DNA of 64,000 nucleotides from an uncultured Roseibium sp. (lineage in GTDB: Bacteria > Pseudomonadota > Alphaproteobacteria > Rhizobiales > Stappiaceae). The notes below the pieces were generated by a model. It searched no databases, was not told the DNA's origin, and worked only from the letters and a program-made list of their open reading frames with translations. Numbering within the stretch: the first letter of the stretch is position 1; each line of letters opens with the position of its first letter. The stretch is from assembly GCF_963675985.1 (NCBI RefSeq), contig NZ_OY780958.1, positions 3,906,001 to 3,970,000 of the forward strand, in the 5' to 3' direction. This document shows, piece by piece, positions 33,649-41,629 of the stretch. Both the position numbers and the translations under genes were made by a program.

Positions 33649-34167
33649 TCACTCCACCAGATTGAGGTCCGCCATCATGTCCGCGGCGGTGGCCTGGAGG
33701 GCGTCGCTCAGTGTTGACGGCTCCATGCCATCGGGAAGCCGTAGATCGGCGGTGGCCTTGAACAGCCGTTCGCCGGACATGGAGCCGGAGACGACGGCGG
33801 TCTCCAGATGTTCGATGCTCACGCCGTGTCGTGTCAGGATACGGGTAATCTGACGCAGGATGCCGGGATGGTCCTGGGACACCAGATCGAGATGGGCGGC
33901 TTTGCCGGTGGGTTCCTCGTTGTTGTGGACGTCCGAGCGCAGGGTGATCGCGATTCCGTCGGACAGCAGGCTGTCGAAATGGGCATGGAGATTGTCGATC
34001 GCATCGTCCTGGATCTCGACGCTGACAATCCCGGCGAACTCGCCGCCCAGGCGCGCCATGGAGCTCTCCACCCAGTTTCCGCCGGCCTTTTCAATGGCAT
34101 CCGCCAGACGCTCGACAAGGCCCGGACGATCCTGCGCGATCACAGTAAAAACCAGATGGTTCAGCAT
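33649..34167 (-). CDS. ACT-domain protein, glycine cleavage repressor (GcvR)-like
   Basis: 172 aa with two ACT domains in tandem. The first begins LVFTVIAQDRPGLVERLADAIEKAGGNW, the second LDLVSQDHPGILRQITRILTRHGVSIE. The DRPG and DHPG turns with following Gly are the amino-acid-binding signature of GcvR-like proteins. In enterobacteria GcvR binds glycine and antagonises GcvA; in Alphaproteobacteria the partner is unknown. It is convergent with the cytidylyltransferase gene; the stop codons are adjacent. Confidence 0.85.
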   Translation of the reverse strand: MLNHLVFTVIAQDRPGLVERLADAIEKAGGNWVESSMARLGGEFAGIVSVEIQDDAIDNLHAHFDSLLSDGIAITLRSDVHNNEEPTGKAAHLDLVSQDHPGILRQITRILTRHGVSIEHLETAVVSGSMSGERLFKATADLRLPDGMEPSTLSDALQATAADMMADLNLVE

Positions 34168-34262
34168 GGATGTTCCTCTTTACGATCTATCGGCGCGAGG
34201 CGGCAACGGCGGCCCGGCACACTACTAGATTACCAAAATCCCTGACAGACAATGAAAGGTTG

Positions 34263-34676
34263 TCAATCTTTGGGCGTTGAAAGATCGAAGGCCGGATCCA
34301 CCGGGACCTGCATGGCGGTGACCAGATGGTTGGTCTTGGCGGCCAGCGACACGATTTTCAAGAGTTCCGCATACTGGGCGTCGGTCATGCCCTTGGCTCT
34401 TGCGCTCGCCGTATGGGAGTGCACACAGTAGGAACAGGCATTTGCGATAGACACCGCCACATAGATCATTTCCTGGGTCATGGGGTCGAGTTCTCCGGGC
34501 ACGGCCATGACGCCCTTCACTTCTTCCCAGGTCGCCTTCAGGAGCGGCCCGTCCACGGCGAGGGCACGCCAGAAATTGTTGATGAAATCGGTTTTCCGGG
34601 TCTTTCGGATATCGGCAAAGACCTCTGCGACGAGACCGGTGGCTTCTTCATCCGAGACAAGCTTGACGGTGGACAT
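34263..34676 (-). CDS. AhpD-like carboxymuconolactone decarboxylase family protein
   Basis: A 137-aa helical protein with the AhpD redox motif CSYCVHSH (CxxCxxxH). It is a member of the CMD/AhpD superfamily, which includes peroxidase-type thiol enzymes. The middle helix reads MTQEMIYVAVSIANACSYCVHSH. A GAGGAG site supports the ATG at 34676; an upstream extension is Cys/Pro-rich and unlikely. Likely a cytoplasmic thiol-dependent antioxidant enzyme; the reductase partner is not visible nearby. Confidence 0.88.
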   Translation of the reverse strand: MSTVKLVSDEEATGLVAEVFADIRKTRKTDFINNFWRALAVDGPLLKATWEEVKGVMAVPGELDPMTQEMIYVAVSIANACSYCVHSHTASARAKGMTDAQYAELLKIVSLAAKTNHLVTAMQVPVDPAFDLSTPKD

Positions 34677-35106
34677 AGGCGTCTCCTCTGGAGCGTTTCC
34701 TCTGGTATTCAAATCAGTTGCCATTCCATCTGTCCGGTCGCCCGGGCGCAAGTCCCATGGTGCCGCAGCCTTTTCGCACCGGACATCGACCGGACAGGAC
34801 GCACTCATACTTTTTCCTGTCGGATTGGCGCTTGATCCGGAAACCGCGCTCCACTAGCTTGGCCGCCACTGGACGGCGTCCCCCGGAGGGACTGAAAGCG
34901 ATTCCGGTGACGGTTGACCCATATCGGGGACCCAGTCCGGAGCTGTCGACGTTGATACCCTGCCGGCTCCTTCGGAGCGGGACGGTGTGTATTTGGCGCC
35001 CGCTTTCCACCCCTCGCCGGACGCCAGCACAAGATCACGGCTGTGCAGACTGCCCTGATCAGGACGAGGGAGACTTTCCAATGCTCAAGATTGCCGAGGC
35101 TGGCCG
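34677..35106 (+). ncRNA. Structured 5' leader of the cobalamin operon (possible divergent cobalamin-type riboswitch)
   Basis: A 430-base stretch without a protein of its own, GC-rich on the rightward strand. It has visible secondary structure: GCTCC-TTC-GGAGC (34966-34978) and a long-range stem CCCTCG (35011-35016) with CGAGGG (35065-35070), which would cover the ribosome-binding site of the following minicistron. Cobalamin biosynthesis operons are usually controlled by cobalamin riboswitches, and the segment TCCGGAGCTGTCGACG (34936-34951) is reminiscent of the core. However, I do not find the conserved CCGCAACTGT or GCCAGGAGACC boxes. A structured leader is therefore likely; a true cobalamin aptamer is uncertain. 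Confidence 0.35.
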
Positions 35107-35110
35107 ATGA
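35081..35110 (+). other. Nine-codon minicistron overlapping the cbiX start
   Basis: ATG to TGA encodes MLKIAEAGR. The site GAGGGAG ends about 9 bases before the ATG, and the stop overlaps the cbiX start in an ATGA junction. Translation of cbiX could therefore depend on reading this short frame. Its ribosome-binding site lies in the right arm of the CCCTCG/CGAGGG stem, which would allow control by RNA folding. Confidence 0.45.
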
Positions 35111-36216
35111 CCGAAAAACTCGGACTGATGATCTGCGGCCATGGCAGCCGCAACAAGGGCGCCGTCGGGCAGTTCGCGAAGCTGGCCGAAGCACTGAGGA
35201 AGCGCTTTCCCGACTGGCCGGTGGAATATGGCTACCTGGAATTCGCCAACCCGGTGATCAAGGACGGCCTGGACCGCCTGCGGGCCGAAGGTTGCACCCA
35301 CGTGCTGGCCGTTCCGGGCATGCTCTTTGCCGCCGGCCACGCCAAGAACGATATCCCCTCCGTGCTCAACACCTATCAGGCGCAGCATCCGGAGATGAAG
35401 ATCACCTACGGCCGGGAACTCGCCGTCGATACGCGCATGGTGCGTGCCGCCGGAGACCGCGTCCGCGAGGCGCTTGAGGCGGCCGGTGGCGACGTGGCCA
35501 TGCATGACACGCTGCTGATGGTGGTCGGCCGGGGAGCCTCCGATCCGGACGCCAATTCCAACGTCACCAAGATCACCCGGCTTCTTTGGGAAGGCATGGG
35601 CTTCGGCTGGGCGGAGACCTGCTATTCCGGCGTGACCTTTCCCCTGACCGGTCCGGGCCTCGAACATGCCGCGAAGCTTGGCTACAAGCGCATTGTCGTC
35701 TTCCCGTATTTCCTGTTCACCGGGGTTCTGGTGCAGCGGATCTATTCCACGACGGACGAGGTCGCTGCGAAGCATCCGGAGATCAAGTTCATCAAGGCCG
35801 GCTACCTGAACGACCACCCCCAGGTGATCGACACCATGGCGGACCGGGTGCAGGAGATCCTCCAGGGCGCCAACGTGATGAACTGCCAGATGTGCAAATA
35901 CCGCGAACAGGTGCTCGGCTTCGAAGCCGAGATCGGCCTGGCGCAGGAAAGCCACCACCACCATGTGGAAGGCCTGGGCGCGGAAGCGGAATGCCAGTTG
36001 TGCGATGAAATCTGCACCGGTGCCTGCGAGGAGAAAGTCCGGGCGGCTGCCCATCACCACCATCATGACCATGATCACGGGCACGGGCACGATCATGACC
36101 ATCCTCACGGGCATGGGCATTCCCACAATCATGATCACGGGCACGACCACCATCATCACCCCTACCCGCACGCGGATCATCCGCTCGGGCCGAAATCGAT
36201 GGAACGTAAAGGGTGA
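35107..36216 (+). CDS. cbiX: Sirohydrochlorin cobaltochelatase CbiX (long, His-rich tail)
   Basis: Inserts cobalt into sirohydrochlorin at the start of the early-cobalt-insertion cobalamin route. At 369 aa it has two CbiX half-domains: the first with ICGHGSRNKGAVGQF and VPGMLFAAGHAKNDIP, the second with VVGRGASDPDANSN and VFPYFLFTGVLVQRI. Then come a MNCQMCKYREQ iron-sulfur-like segment, a Cys-rich CQLCDEICTGACE and a C-terminal His/Asp tail (about residues 318-355, over 20 His) that could store or hand over cobalt. GAGG lies 7 bases before the ATG, and translation may be coupled to a preceding minicistron. The stop overlaps cobH. Confidence 0.92.
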   Translation: MTEKLGLMICGHGSRNKGAVGQFAKLAEALRKRFPDWPVEYGYLEFANPVIKDGLDRLRAEGCTHVLAVPGMLFAAGHAKNDIPSVLNTYQAQHPEMKITYGRELAVDTRMVRAAGDRVREALEAAGGDVAMHDTLLMVVGRGASDPDANSNVTKITRLLWEGMGFGWAETCYSGVTFPLTGPGLEHAAKLGYKRIVVFPYFLFTGVLVQRIYSTTDEVAAKHPEIKFIKAGYLNDHPQVIDTMADRVQEILQGANVMNCQMCKYREQVLGFEAEIGLAQESHHHHVEGLGAEAECQLCDEICTGACEEKVRAAAHHHHHDHDHGHGHDHDHPHGHGHSHNHDHGHDHHHHPYPHADHPLGPKSMERKG

Positions 36217-36884
36217 GTGAAACGGTCCCTTCCGGTCCGCTCTTTGAGTACGAGCACGACCCTTCGGCGATCTACCGACAGTCGTTCGCGACCGTCCGCG
36301 CGGAGGCGGCGCTCGACCAGCTACCCGCTGACATGGAGCCGGTGGCGATCCGGCTGATCCATGCCTGCGGTATGACAGATATCGTGAGGGACCTGATGTT
36401 CTCAGACGGCGGCGTCCAGGCCGGCCGTAAAGCGCTGGCCAAGGGCGCACCGGTCCTTACTGACGTGGAAATGGTCGCCCATGGCATCATCCGCGCGCGT
36501 TTGCCGGCCAACAATGACGTGCTGTGCACCCTGAACGACGCGCGCGTGCCGTCCCTCGCCAAAGAGCTCGGCACGACACGGTCTGCGGCGGCTGTGGAGC
36601 TGTGGCGGGAGCGGCTGGAAGGCGCCGTCGTTGCCATCGGCAATGCGCCGACCGCGCTGTTTCACCTGCTGGAGACGATTGCTGCCGGCGGGCCGAAACC
36701 GGCCGTCATCCTGGGCTTTCCGGTCGGCTTTGTCGGGGCGGCGGAATCCAAGCAGGCGCTTGCCGAAAACCCGTTTGCTCTCCCCTATCTCGCGCTGAAA
36801 GGCCGGCGTGGCGGGTCGGCCATGGCGGCTGCTGCTGTCAATGCGCTTGCAGCCGGCCTGCCGGAGGAGACCGCCGGTGGCTGA
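36213..36884 (+). CDS. cobH: Precorrin-8X / cobalt-precorrin-8 methylmutase
   Basis: Moves the C11 methyl group to C12, giving (cobalt-)hydrogenobyrinic acid. The 223-aa CobH/CbiC protein has the catalytic His in RLIHACGMTD, DVEMVAHGIIR and the active-site loop GFPVGFVGAAESKQAL. It begins with a GTG overlapping the cbiX stop. The next small gene starts inside its 3' end, so all are translationally coupled. Confidence 0.95.
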   Translation: MSETVPSGPLFEYEHDPSAIYRQSFATVRAEAALDQLPADMEPVAIRLIHACGMTDIVRDLMFSDGGVQAGRKALAKGAPVLTDVEMVAHGIIRARLPANNDVLCTLNDARVPSLAKELGTTRSAAAVELWRERLEGAVVAIGNAPTALFHLLETIAAGGPKPAVILGFPVGFVGAAESKQALAENPFALPYLALKGRRGGSAMAAAAVNALAAGLPEETAGG

Positions 36885-37104
36885 CGACGACAAGAAGCCC
36901 GGACTGAAGTCCGCTGCCAAGAAGCCACAGCTGCGCTCCTACGGGTTTCTGTCCCATGGCGGCGATCCGACCCCAGAAAACGGGGACACCGGCACGCCGG
37001 CCCGCTCACGCGGCATGCTCTCGCACGGTGCCGTCAACGAACGCACGCCTCAGGAGCTGGACCCGCCGAAGCCACGGCGCCCCTACCGGTGGAAAGACAC
37101 ATGA
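36877..37104 (+). CDS. Small basic hypothetical protein within the cob operon
   Basis: 75 aa, GTG start overlapping the cobH end and a stop overlapping the cobL start (ATGA). The sequence is Lys/Pro-rich, with a repeated LSHG element: SYGFLSHGG (about residues 21-29) and RGMLSHGA (about 44-51), and a C-terminal PPKPRRPYRWKD. It has no hydrophobic core or transmembrane segment and is probably disordered or peptide-like. The precise coupling to both neighbours argues for a real gene with a role connected to corrin methyl transfer. I do not recognise the family. Confidence 0.6.
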   Translation: MADDDKKPGLKSAAKKPQLRSYGFLSHGGDPTPENGDTGTPARSRGMLSHGAVNERTPQELDPPKPRRPYRWKDT

Positions 37105-38306
37105 CCGCGCGCTGGCTCACTCTGATCGGCATCGGCGAGGACTGCTTTCTGACTGAAGCTGCGCGGCAGGTTCTCGCGGAAGCAGAGGTTGTCTATGGCA
37201 GTACGCGGCATTTCGAACTGGTCAATTCCTTCGACGGCAAACAAAAAGCGTGGCCAAGCCCTTTCTCTGGCGTTTATGACGAACTGAACAGCCTTCGCGG
37301 CAAACCCGTCGCCGTGCTCGCCACCGGCGATCCGCAGTGGTACGGCATCGGCTCCACGCTTGCCCGAAAGTTCGCTCCGGACGAGATCCGCGTCCTACCC
37401 GCGCCATCGGCATTCCAGCTTGCGGCCGCCCGCCTCGGCTGGGCGCTGCAGGATGTGGAGGCGATTTCGTTGCACGGCCGGCCGGTCGAAATCCTGTACG
37501 GCTTTCTTTATCCGGGAGCGAAAATCCTTGCGCTGACCAGCAACGGCGAAACCCCGAAGACCGTCGCGGATATTCTCACGAGCAGCGGTTACGGCTGGTC
37601 GCGCATCACCGTGCTGGAACACATGGGCGGCGAAAAGGAGCGTATCGTTTCCGGCAGCGCCGACGGTTGGAGCGAGATCGTTGCCGACTTCAACACGCTG
37701 GCGCTTGAGATCATCGCCGAGCCGGGCACTGCCTTCCGGCCGCGCGTTCCCGGGCTTGCGGACGAGGCATTCCACCACGACGGCAAGATGACCAAGCGCG
37801 AGGTTCGCGCGGTCACGCTTTCCCATCTCATGCCTCATCCCGGCGCGCTTCTGTGGGACATCGGCCTTGGCTGCGGGTCCATCGCGATCGAGTGGATACG
37901 CTCTGCGCGAGCAGCCCGCGCGATCGGACTGGAGCCGAACGCGGACCGGCGCGGATTGGCTTCCGAAAACGCGCATGCGCTCGGCGTTCCGGGTCTCGAC
38001 ATCCGCGAGGCAACCGCACCTGAAGGACTGAGCGGCTTGCCGGATCCGGATGCAATCTTCATCGGCGGCGGGCTGACGGCGGACGGCATCGTCGACGCCT
38101 GTCACGATGCGCTCAAACCCGGCGGGCGGCTGGTCGCCAATGCGGTGACGCTGGAGGGTGAAGCCGTGCTGCTCGATGCCCATCGGCGCCTCGGCGGCGG
38201 GTTCACCCGGATTTCCGTGGAGCGGGCCGGCGCTGTCGGCGGGCTTACCGGCTGGCGGCCGCTGATGCCGGTCACTCAATGGCACCTGATCAAGGGAGTT
38301 CAATAA
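37101..38306 (+). CDS. cobL: Precorrin-6Y C5,15-methyltransferase (decarboxylating), CbiE-CbiT fusion
   Basis: 401 aa with two domains. The N-terminal CbiE-type methyltransferase has WLTLIGIGEDCFLTEAARQVL and AVLATGDPQWYGIGSTLARKF; the C-terminal CbiT-type Rossmann methyltransferase has MTKREVRAVTLSHLMPHPGA, LLWDIGLGCGSIAIEWIR and DAIFIGGGLTADG. It methylates C5 and C15 and removes the C12 acetate carboxyl. It starts in the end of the small upstream gene and precedes cobI by 4 bases. Confidence 0.95.
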   Translation: MTARWLTLIGIGEDCFLTEAARQVLAEAEVVYGSTRHFELVNSFDGKQKAWPSPFSGVYDELNSLRGKPVAVLATGDPQWYGIGSTLARKFAPDEIRVLPAPSAFQLAAARLGWALQDVEAISLHGRPVEILYGFLYPGAKILALTSNGETPKTVADILTSSGYGWSRITVLEHMGGEKERIVSGSADGWSEIVADFNTLALEIIAEPGTAFRPRVPGLADEAFHHDGKMTKREVRAVTLSHLMPHPGALLWDIGLGCGSIAIEWIRSARAARAIGLEPNADRRGLASENAHALGVPGLDIREATAPEGLSGLPDPDAIFIGGGLTADGIVDACHDALKPGGRLVANAVTLEGEAVLLDAHRRLGGGFTRISVERAGAVGGLTGWRPLMPVTQWHLIKGVQ

Positions 38307-38310
38307 CACC

Positions 38311-39036
38311 ATGGCAGGCACTCTTTACGGGGTCGGGCTCGGCCCCGGCGATCCGGAGCTTCTGACGCTGAAGGCACATCGGCTGATCTCGACAGCGAAG
38401 GTGATTTCCTATCCCGCACCGGATACGGGTGCGAGTTTTGCCCGCGCCATCGCCGCCGATTACTTTCCGGAGGGCGTGCGGGAAATCCCCGTCGTTATCC
38501 CGATGCGCGAGAGCCGGTTTCCGGCACAGGAAATCTACGATCGGGCGGCCGATGAAATTGCCGATGTGCTCGACACCGGCACCGATGTCGTCACCCTGTG
38601 CGAGGGCGACCCGTTCTTCTACGGCTCCTACATGTATGTGTTCGAGCGCCTGTCGTCACGCTATCCGACGGTGATCGTGCCGGGCGTGACCTCGCTGACG
38701 GCCTGCGCAGCGGCGCTCAGGCGTCCGCTGACCAGCCGGACGGATGTGCTCACCGTCATTCCCGGCACCCTGCCCGATGACGACATCCGCGCCCGAATCG
38801 ACAGCGCCCAGTCGATCGCCATCATGAAGGTCGGCCGGCATGTCGGCCGCCTCAAGGCGCTGCTCGACGATCTCGGCCTGACGGCACAAGCCGGCTACGT
38901 GGAGCGCGCCAGTCTTGACGAGCAGAAGGTGCTGCCCCTTGCCGACTTCACCGGCGACAAGGCGCCTTATTTTTCCATGATCCTCATCTACAAGGGAGAC
39001 GAAGCGTGGACGCTTCCCCCATCATCCTCGTCCTGA
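38311..39036 (+). CDS. cobI: Precorrin-2 C20-methyltransferase
   Basis: A 241-aa SAM-dependent tetrapyrrole methylase. The N-terminal P1 loop GVGLGPGDPELLTLKA, the ALCEGDPFFYGS-type loop (VTLCEGDPFFYGSYMYVF) and VPGVTSLTACAAAL match CobI/CbiL. It adds the C20 methyl to precorrin-2 or cobalt-factor II. Its 3' end overlaps the next gene by 31 bases. Confidence 0.95.
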   Translation: MAGTLYGVGLGPGDPELLTLKAHRLISTAKVISYPAPDTGASFARAIAADYFPEGVREIPVVIPMRESRFPAQEIYDRAADEIADVLDTGTDVVTLCEGDPFFYGSYMYVFERLSSRYPTVIVPGVTSLTACAAALRRPLTSRTDVLTVIPGTLPDDDIRARIDSAQSIAIMKVGRHVGRLKALLDDLGLTAQAGYVERASLDEQKVLPLADFTGDKAPYFSMILIYKGDEAWTLPPSSSS

Positions 39037-40853
39037 ATTCCGCCGGTCTCGAGACGGCAAAGCGCATCGAAGCAGGTCTTCCCGGCTCCGCGATCCATGG
39101 GCTTGCCGGCCGAATCCGCGAGGCTGATACGCTGTTCAGCGAAACCATCGCCCATATCCGCATGCTGTTTTCCGCAGGACATCCGATCATCGGTGTCTGC
39201 GCCAGCGGCATCCTGATCCGTGCACTCGCACCGCTGCTGTCCGACAAGCGCGCCGAACCGCCAGTGCTTGCCGTCTCCGAAGACGGTCAGAGCGTCGTGC
39301 CGCTTCTCGGCGGCCACCACGGTGCCAATGATCTGGCGCGCCGGATCGCGGAGCTTCTCGACGGCCATGCAGCGGTGACGACAGCCGGCGATACCGCACT
39401 CGGGATTGCGCTGGACGTTCCGCCCAAGGGCTGGCGGATCGCCAACCCGGAAGACGCCAAACCGGTTATGGCCGAACTGCTTTCCGGAGCTGCTGTCCGT
39501 ATCGAGGGCAAGGCCGACTGGCTGGACCAGGCCGCGCTTTCGACAAGCGACGACGCGGCGATCACCCTTGCCGTAACCGACAAGCCGGAAACGGGTTCGC
39601 CGACGCGGCTGGTGTTCCATCCGCAGACCCACGTGGTCGGCGTCGGCTGCGCCAGGGGCTGCGAGGCCCAAGAACTGATCGATCTCGTCGACACCGCGCT
39701 CAAGGAGGCGAACATCGCCAAAGGCGGCATCGCCTGTGTCGCCAGTCTCGATCTCAAGGCGGATGAGCCGGCAATGGCCGCACTCGCCGAGCACCTCGGC
39801 GTGCCGTTCCGGGTCTTCACTTCCGAGCGGCTGGAACAGGAAACGCCCCGGCTGAAAAATCCATCCGACGTGGTCTTCGAAGAAGTCGGCTGTCACGGCG
39901 TTTCCGAAGGCGCTGCCCTTGCGGGTGTCGGCACCGACGGCGGACTGGTCCTGGAGAAACAGAAAACCGCAAGCGCCACCGTCGCGATTGCCCGTGCGGT
40001 GCAGCCGATCGATCCGGACCATGTTGGCCACGCGCGCGGACATCTTTCCGTGATCGGCATCGGACCGGGACAGGATGCCTGGCGCACGCCGGAGGCGACA
40101 CGGCTTCTGGCGGAGGCCGACGAGGTCGTCGGCTACTCGCTCTACCTCGACATCGTCGCGCCCCACATCACGGGCAAGGCCCGCCACGACTTCCCGCTCG
40201 GCAAGGAAGAAGACCGGGTGCGCTTTGCCCTGGAGCGTGCCGGCGAAGGCCGTAACGTGGCACTGGTGTCCTCGGGGGATGCCGGCATCTACGCCATGGG
40301 CGCGCTGGTCTACGAATTGCTCGACAGGGACACGGACAACGGCGGCGTCACCGATGCCGCGAAACGCGTCAGCCTCGTCAATGCACCTGGTATTTCCGCG
40401 CTGCAGGCGGCGTCTGCGCGGATCGGCGCGCCTTTGGGGCATGATTTCTGCGCCATCTCCCTGTCCGATCTGCTCACCCCCTGGGAGGCGATCGAAAAGC
40501 GGCTCAAGGCGGCAGCGGAGGGCGACTTCGTCGTTGCCTTCTACAATCCCGTTTCCAAGCGGCGCCGGTCGCAGCTTGCCATCGCACGCGAGATCCTGCT
40601 GACCCATCGCCCCGCCGACACGCCGGTGGTGCTTGGCGTCAATCTCGGGCGTCCCGAAGAAACGCTCCGCGTCACCACCCTTGGCGCGCTGACGGTCGAT
40701 GAGGTCGACATGTTGACCACGGTGCTGGTCGGCTCCTCCAATAGCCGGGCAGTCACGCGCGGCGACGGCAGGCCCTTCGTCTATACACCGCGTGGTTACG
40801 CCAAGCGGATCGATGCTCCACGAGAAAACCAACAAGAAGGAGAAACGGCATGA
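39006..40853 (+). CDS. CbiG-CobJ fusion: cobalt-precorrin-5A hydrolase / precorrin-3B C17-methyltransferase
   Basis: A 615-aa bifunctional protein. The first 330 residues or so are CbiG-like: the N-terminal domain has IILVLNSAGLETAKRIEAGL, GVCASGILIRALAP and LLGGHHGAND; the C-terminal CobE-like part has VVGVGCARGCEAQELIDLV and GTDGGLVLEK-type segments. From about 345 on it is CobJ: LSVIGIGPGQDAWRTPEA, DEVVGYSLYLDIV, SSGDAGIYAMGALV, AFYNPVSKRRRSQL. CbiG opens the ring by deacylation in the oxygen-independent route, while CobJ contracts the ring. The start is a GTG with GGGAGACGAAGC upstream. Fusion of consecutive-step enzymes suggests channelling of unstable intermediates. Confidence 0.93.
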   Translation: MDASPIILVLNSAGLETAKRIEAGLPGSAIHGLAGRIREADTLFSETIAHIRMLFSAGHPIIGVCASGILIRALAPLLSDKRAEPPVLAVSEDGQSVVPLLGGHHGANDLARRIAELLDGHAAVTTAGDTALGIALDVPPKGWRIANPEDAKPVMAELLSGAAVRIEGKADWLDQAALSTSDDAAITLAVTDKPETGSPTRLVFHPQTHVVGVGCARGCEAQELIDLVDTALKEANIAKGGIACVASLDLKADEPAMAALAEHLGVPFRVFTSERLEQETPRLKNPSDVVFEEVGCHGVSEGAALAGVGTDGGLVLEKQKTASATVAIARAVQPIDPDHVGHARGHLSVIGIGPGQDAWRTPEATRLLAEADEVVGYSLYLDIVAPHITGKARHDFPLGKEEDRVRFALERAGEGRNVALVSSGDAGIYAMGALVYELLDRDTDNGGVTDAAKRVSLVNAPGISALQAASARIGAPLGHDFCAISLSDLLTPWEAIEKRLKAAAEGDFVVAFYNPVSKRRRSQLAIAREILLTHRPADTPVVLGVNLGRPEETLRVTTLGALTVDEVDMLTTVLVGSSNSRAVTRGDGRPFVYTPRGYAKRIDAPRENQQEGETA

Positions 40854-41623
40854 CGGTCTATTTCATCGGCGCGGGCCCCGGCGATCCGGATCTGATCACC
40901 GTGCGTGGACTGAAACTCATTCAGGCCTGTCCGGTCTGCCTCTATGCCGGCTCTCTGGTGCCGGAGGAAATCGTTGCCGCGGCGCCGGACGATGCACGGG
41001 TGATCGACACCGCTCCGATGACGCTCGACGACATCATCGCCGAAATCGAAGAGGCCCATGGCAAGGGGTTCGACGTCGCCCGTGTCCATTCCGGCGACCC
41101 GTCAATCTACGGTGCCACCGCGGAGCAGATGCGCCGACTGGATGCGCTCGATATTCCTTACGAGGTGGTTCCCGGTGTGCCGGCCTTTGCCGCTGCCGCC
41201 GCCGCGCTCAAGACCGAACTGACCATTCCGGAAGTGGCGCAGACGATCATCGTCACCCGCACCTCGATGAAGTCCTCGGCCATGCCCAACAACGAGGACC
41301 TGGAAACGCTCGGCAGGAGCGGCGCGACCCTTGCCATTCACCTGTCGATCCGCAACCTGCGCGAAATCGAGCGCAAGCTGGCGCCGCTTTACGGGGCAGA
41401 CTGTCCGGCGATCGTCGCCTATCGGGTCGGCTGGCCGGATCAGGCTTTCATCCACGGCACGCTGTCGACCATCGCGGACGAAGTGCGCAAGGCGAAGATC
41501 ACCCGCACAGCGCTGATCTTCGTCGGCCGCGCGCTTAAGCCGGCTGAGGATTTCCGCGATTCGGCGCTTTACGACGCCGATCACGTGCATGTGCTGCGGC
41601 CGAAGAAAAAGGCGAAGGGCTGA
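40850..41623 (+). CDS. cobM: Precorrin-4 C11-methyltransferase
   Basis: A 257-aa SAM tetrapyrrole methylase. VYFIGAGPGDPDLITVRG, CLYAGSLVPEEIV, VHSGDPSIYGATAEQMRRL and VPGVPAFAAAAAALKTEL are typical of CobM/CbiF. It methylates C11 of (cobalt-)precorrin-4. The ATG overlaps the cbiG-cobJ stop (ATGA), and AAGAAGGAG lies upstream. It is the last gene of the plus-strand cob operon; cobB converges on it with a 6-base gap. Confidence 0.95.
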   Translation: MTVYFIGAGPGDPDLITVRGLKLIQACPVCLYAGSLVPEEIVAAAPDDARVIDTAPMTLDDIIAEIEEAHGKGFDVARVHSGDPSIYGATAEQMRRLDALDIPYEVVPGVPAFAAAAAALKTELTIPEVAQTIIVTRTSMKSSAMPNNEDLETLGRSGATLAIHLSIRNLREIERKLAPLYGADCPAIVAYRVGWPDQAFIHGTLSTIADEVRKAKITRTALIFVGRALKPAEDFRDSALYDADHVHVLRPKKKAKG

Positions 41624-41629
41624 TCCGGA

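Noticed and set aside
34677..35106. Canonical cobalamin riboswitch
   Set aside because: Expected from context, but the conserved CCGCAACTGT and GCCAGGAGACC boxes were not found on either strand; kept only as a low-confidence structured leader.
36055..36175. Tandem DNA repeat in the 3' part of cbiX
   Set aside because: The repeated CATGACCACGGGCA-like units encode the His/Asp-rich protein tail; it is a codon-level repeat inside the gene rather than a separate element.
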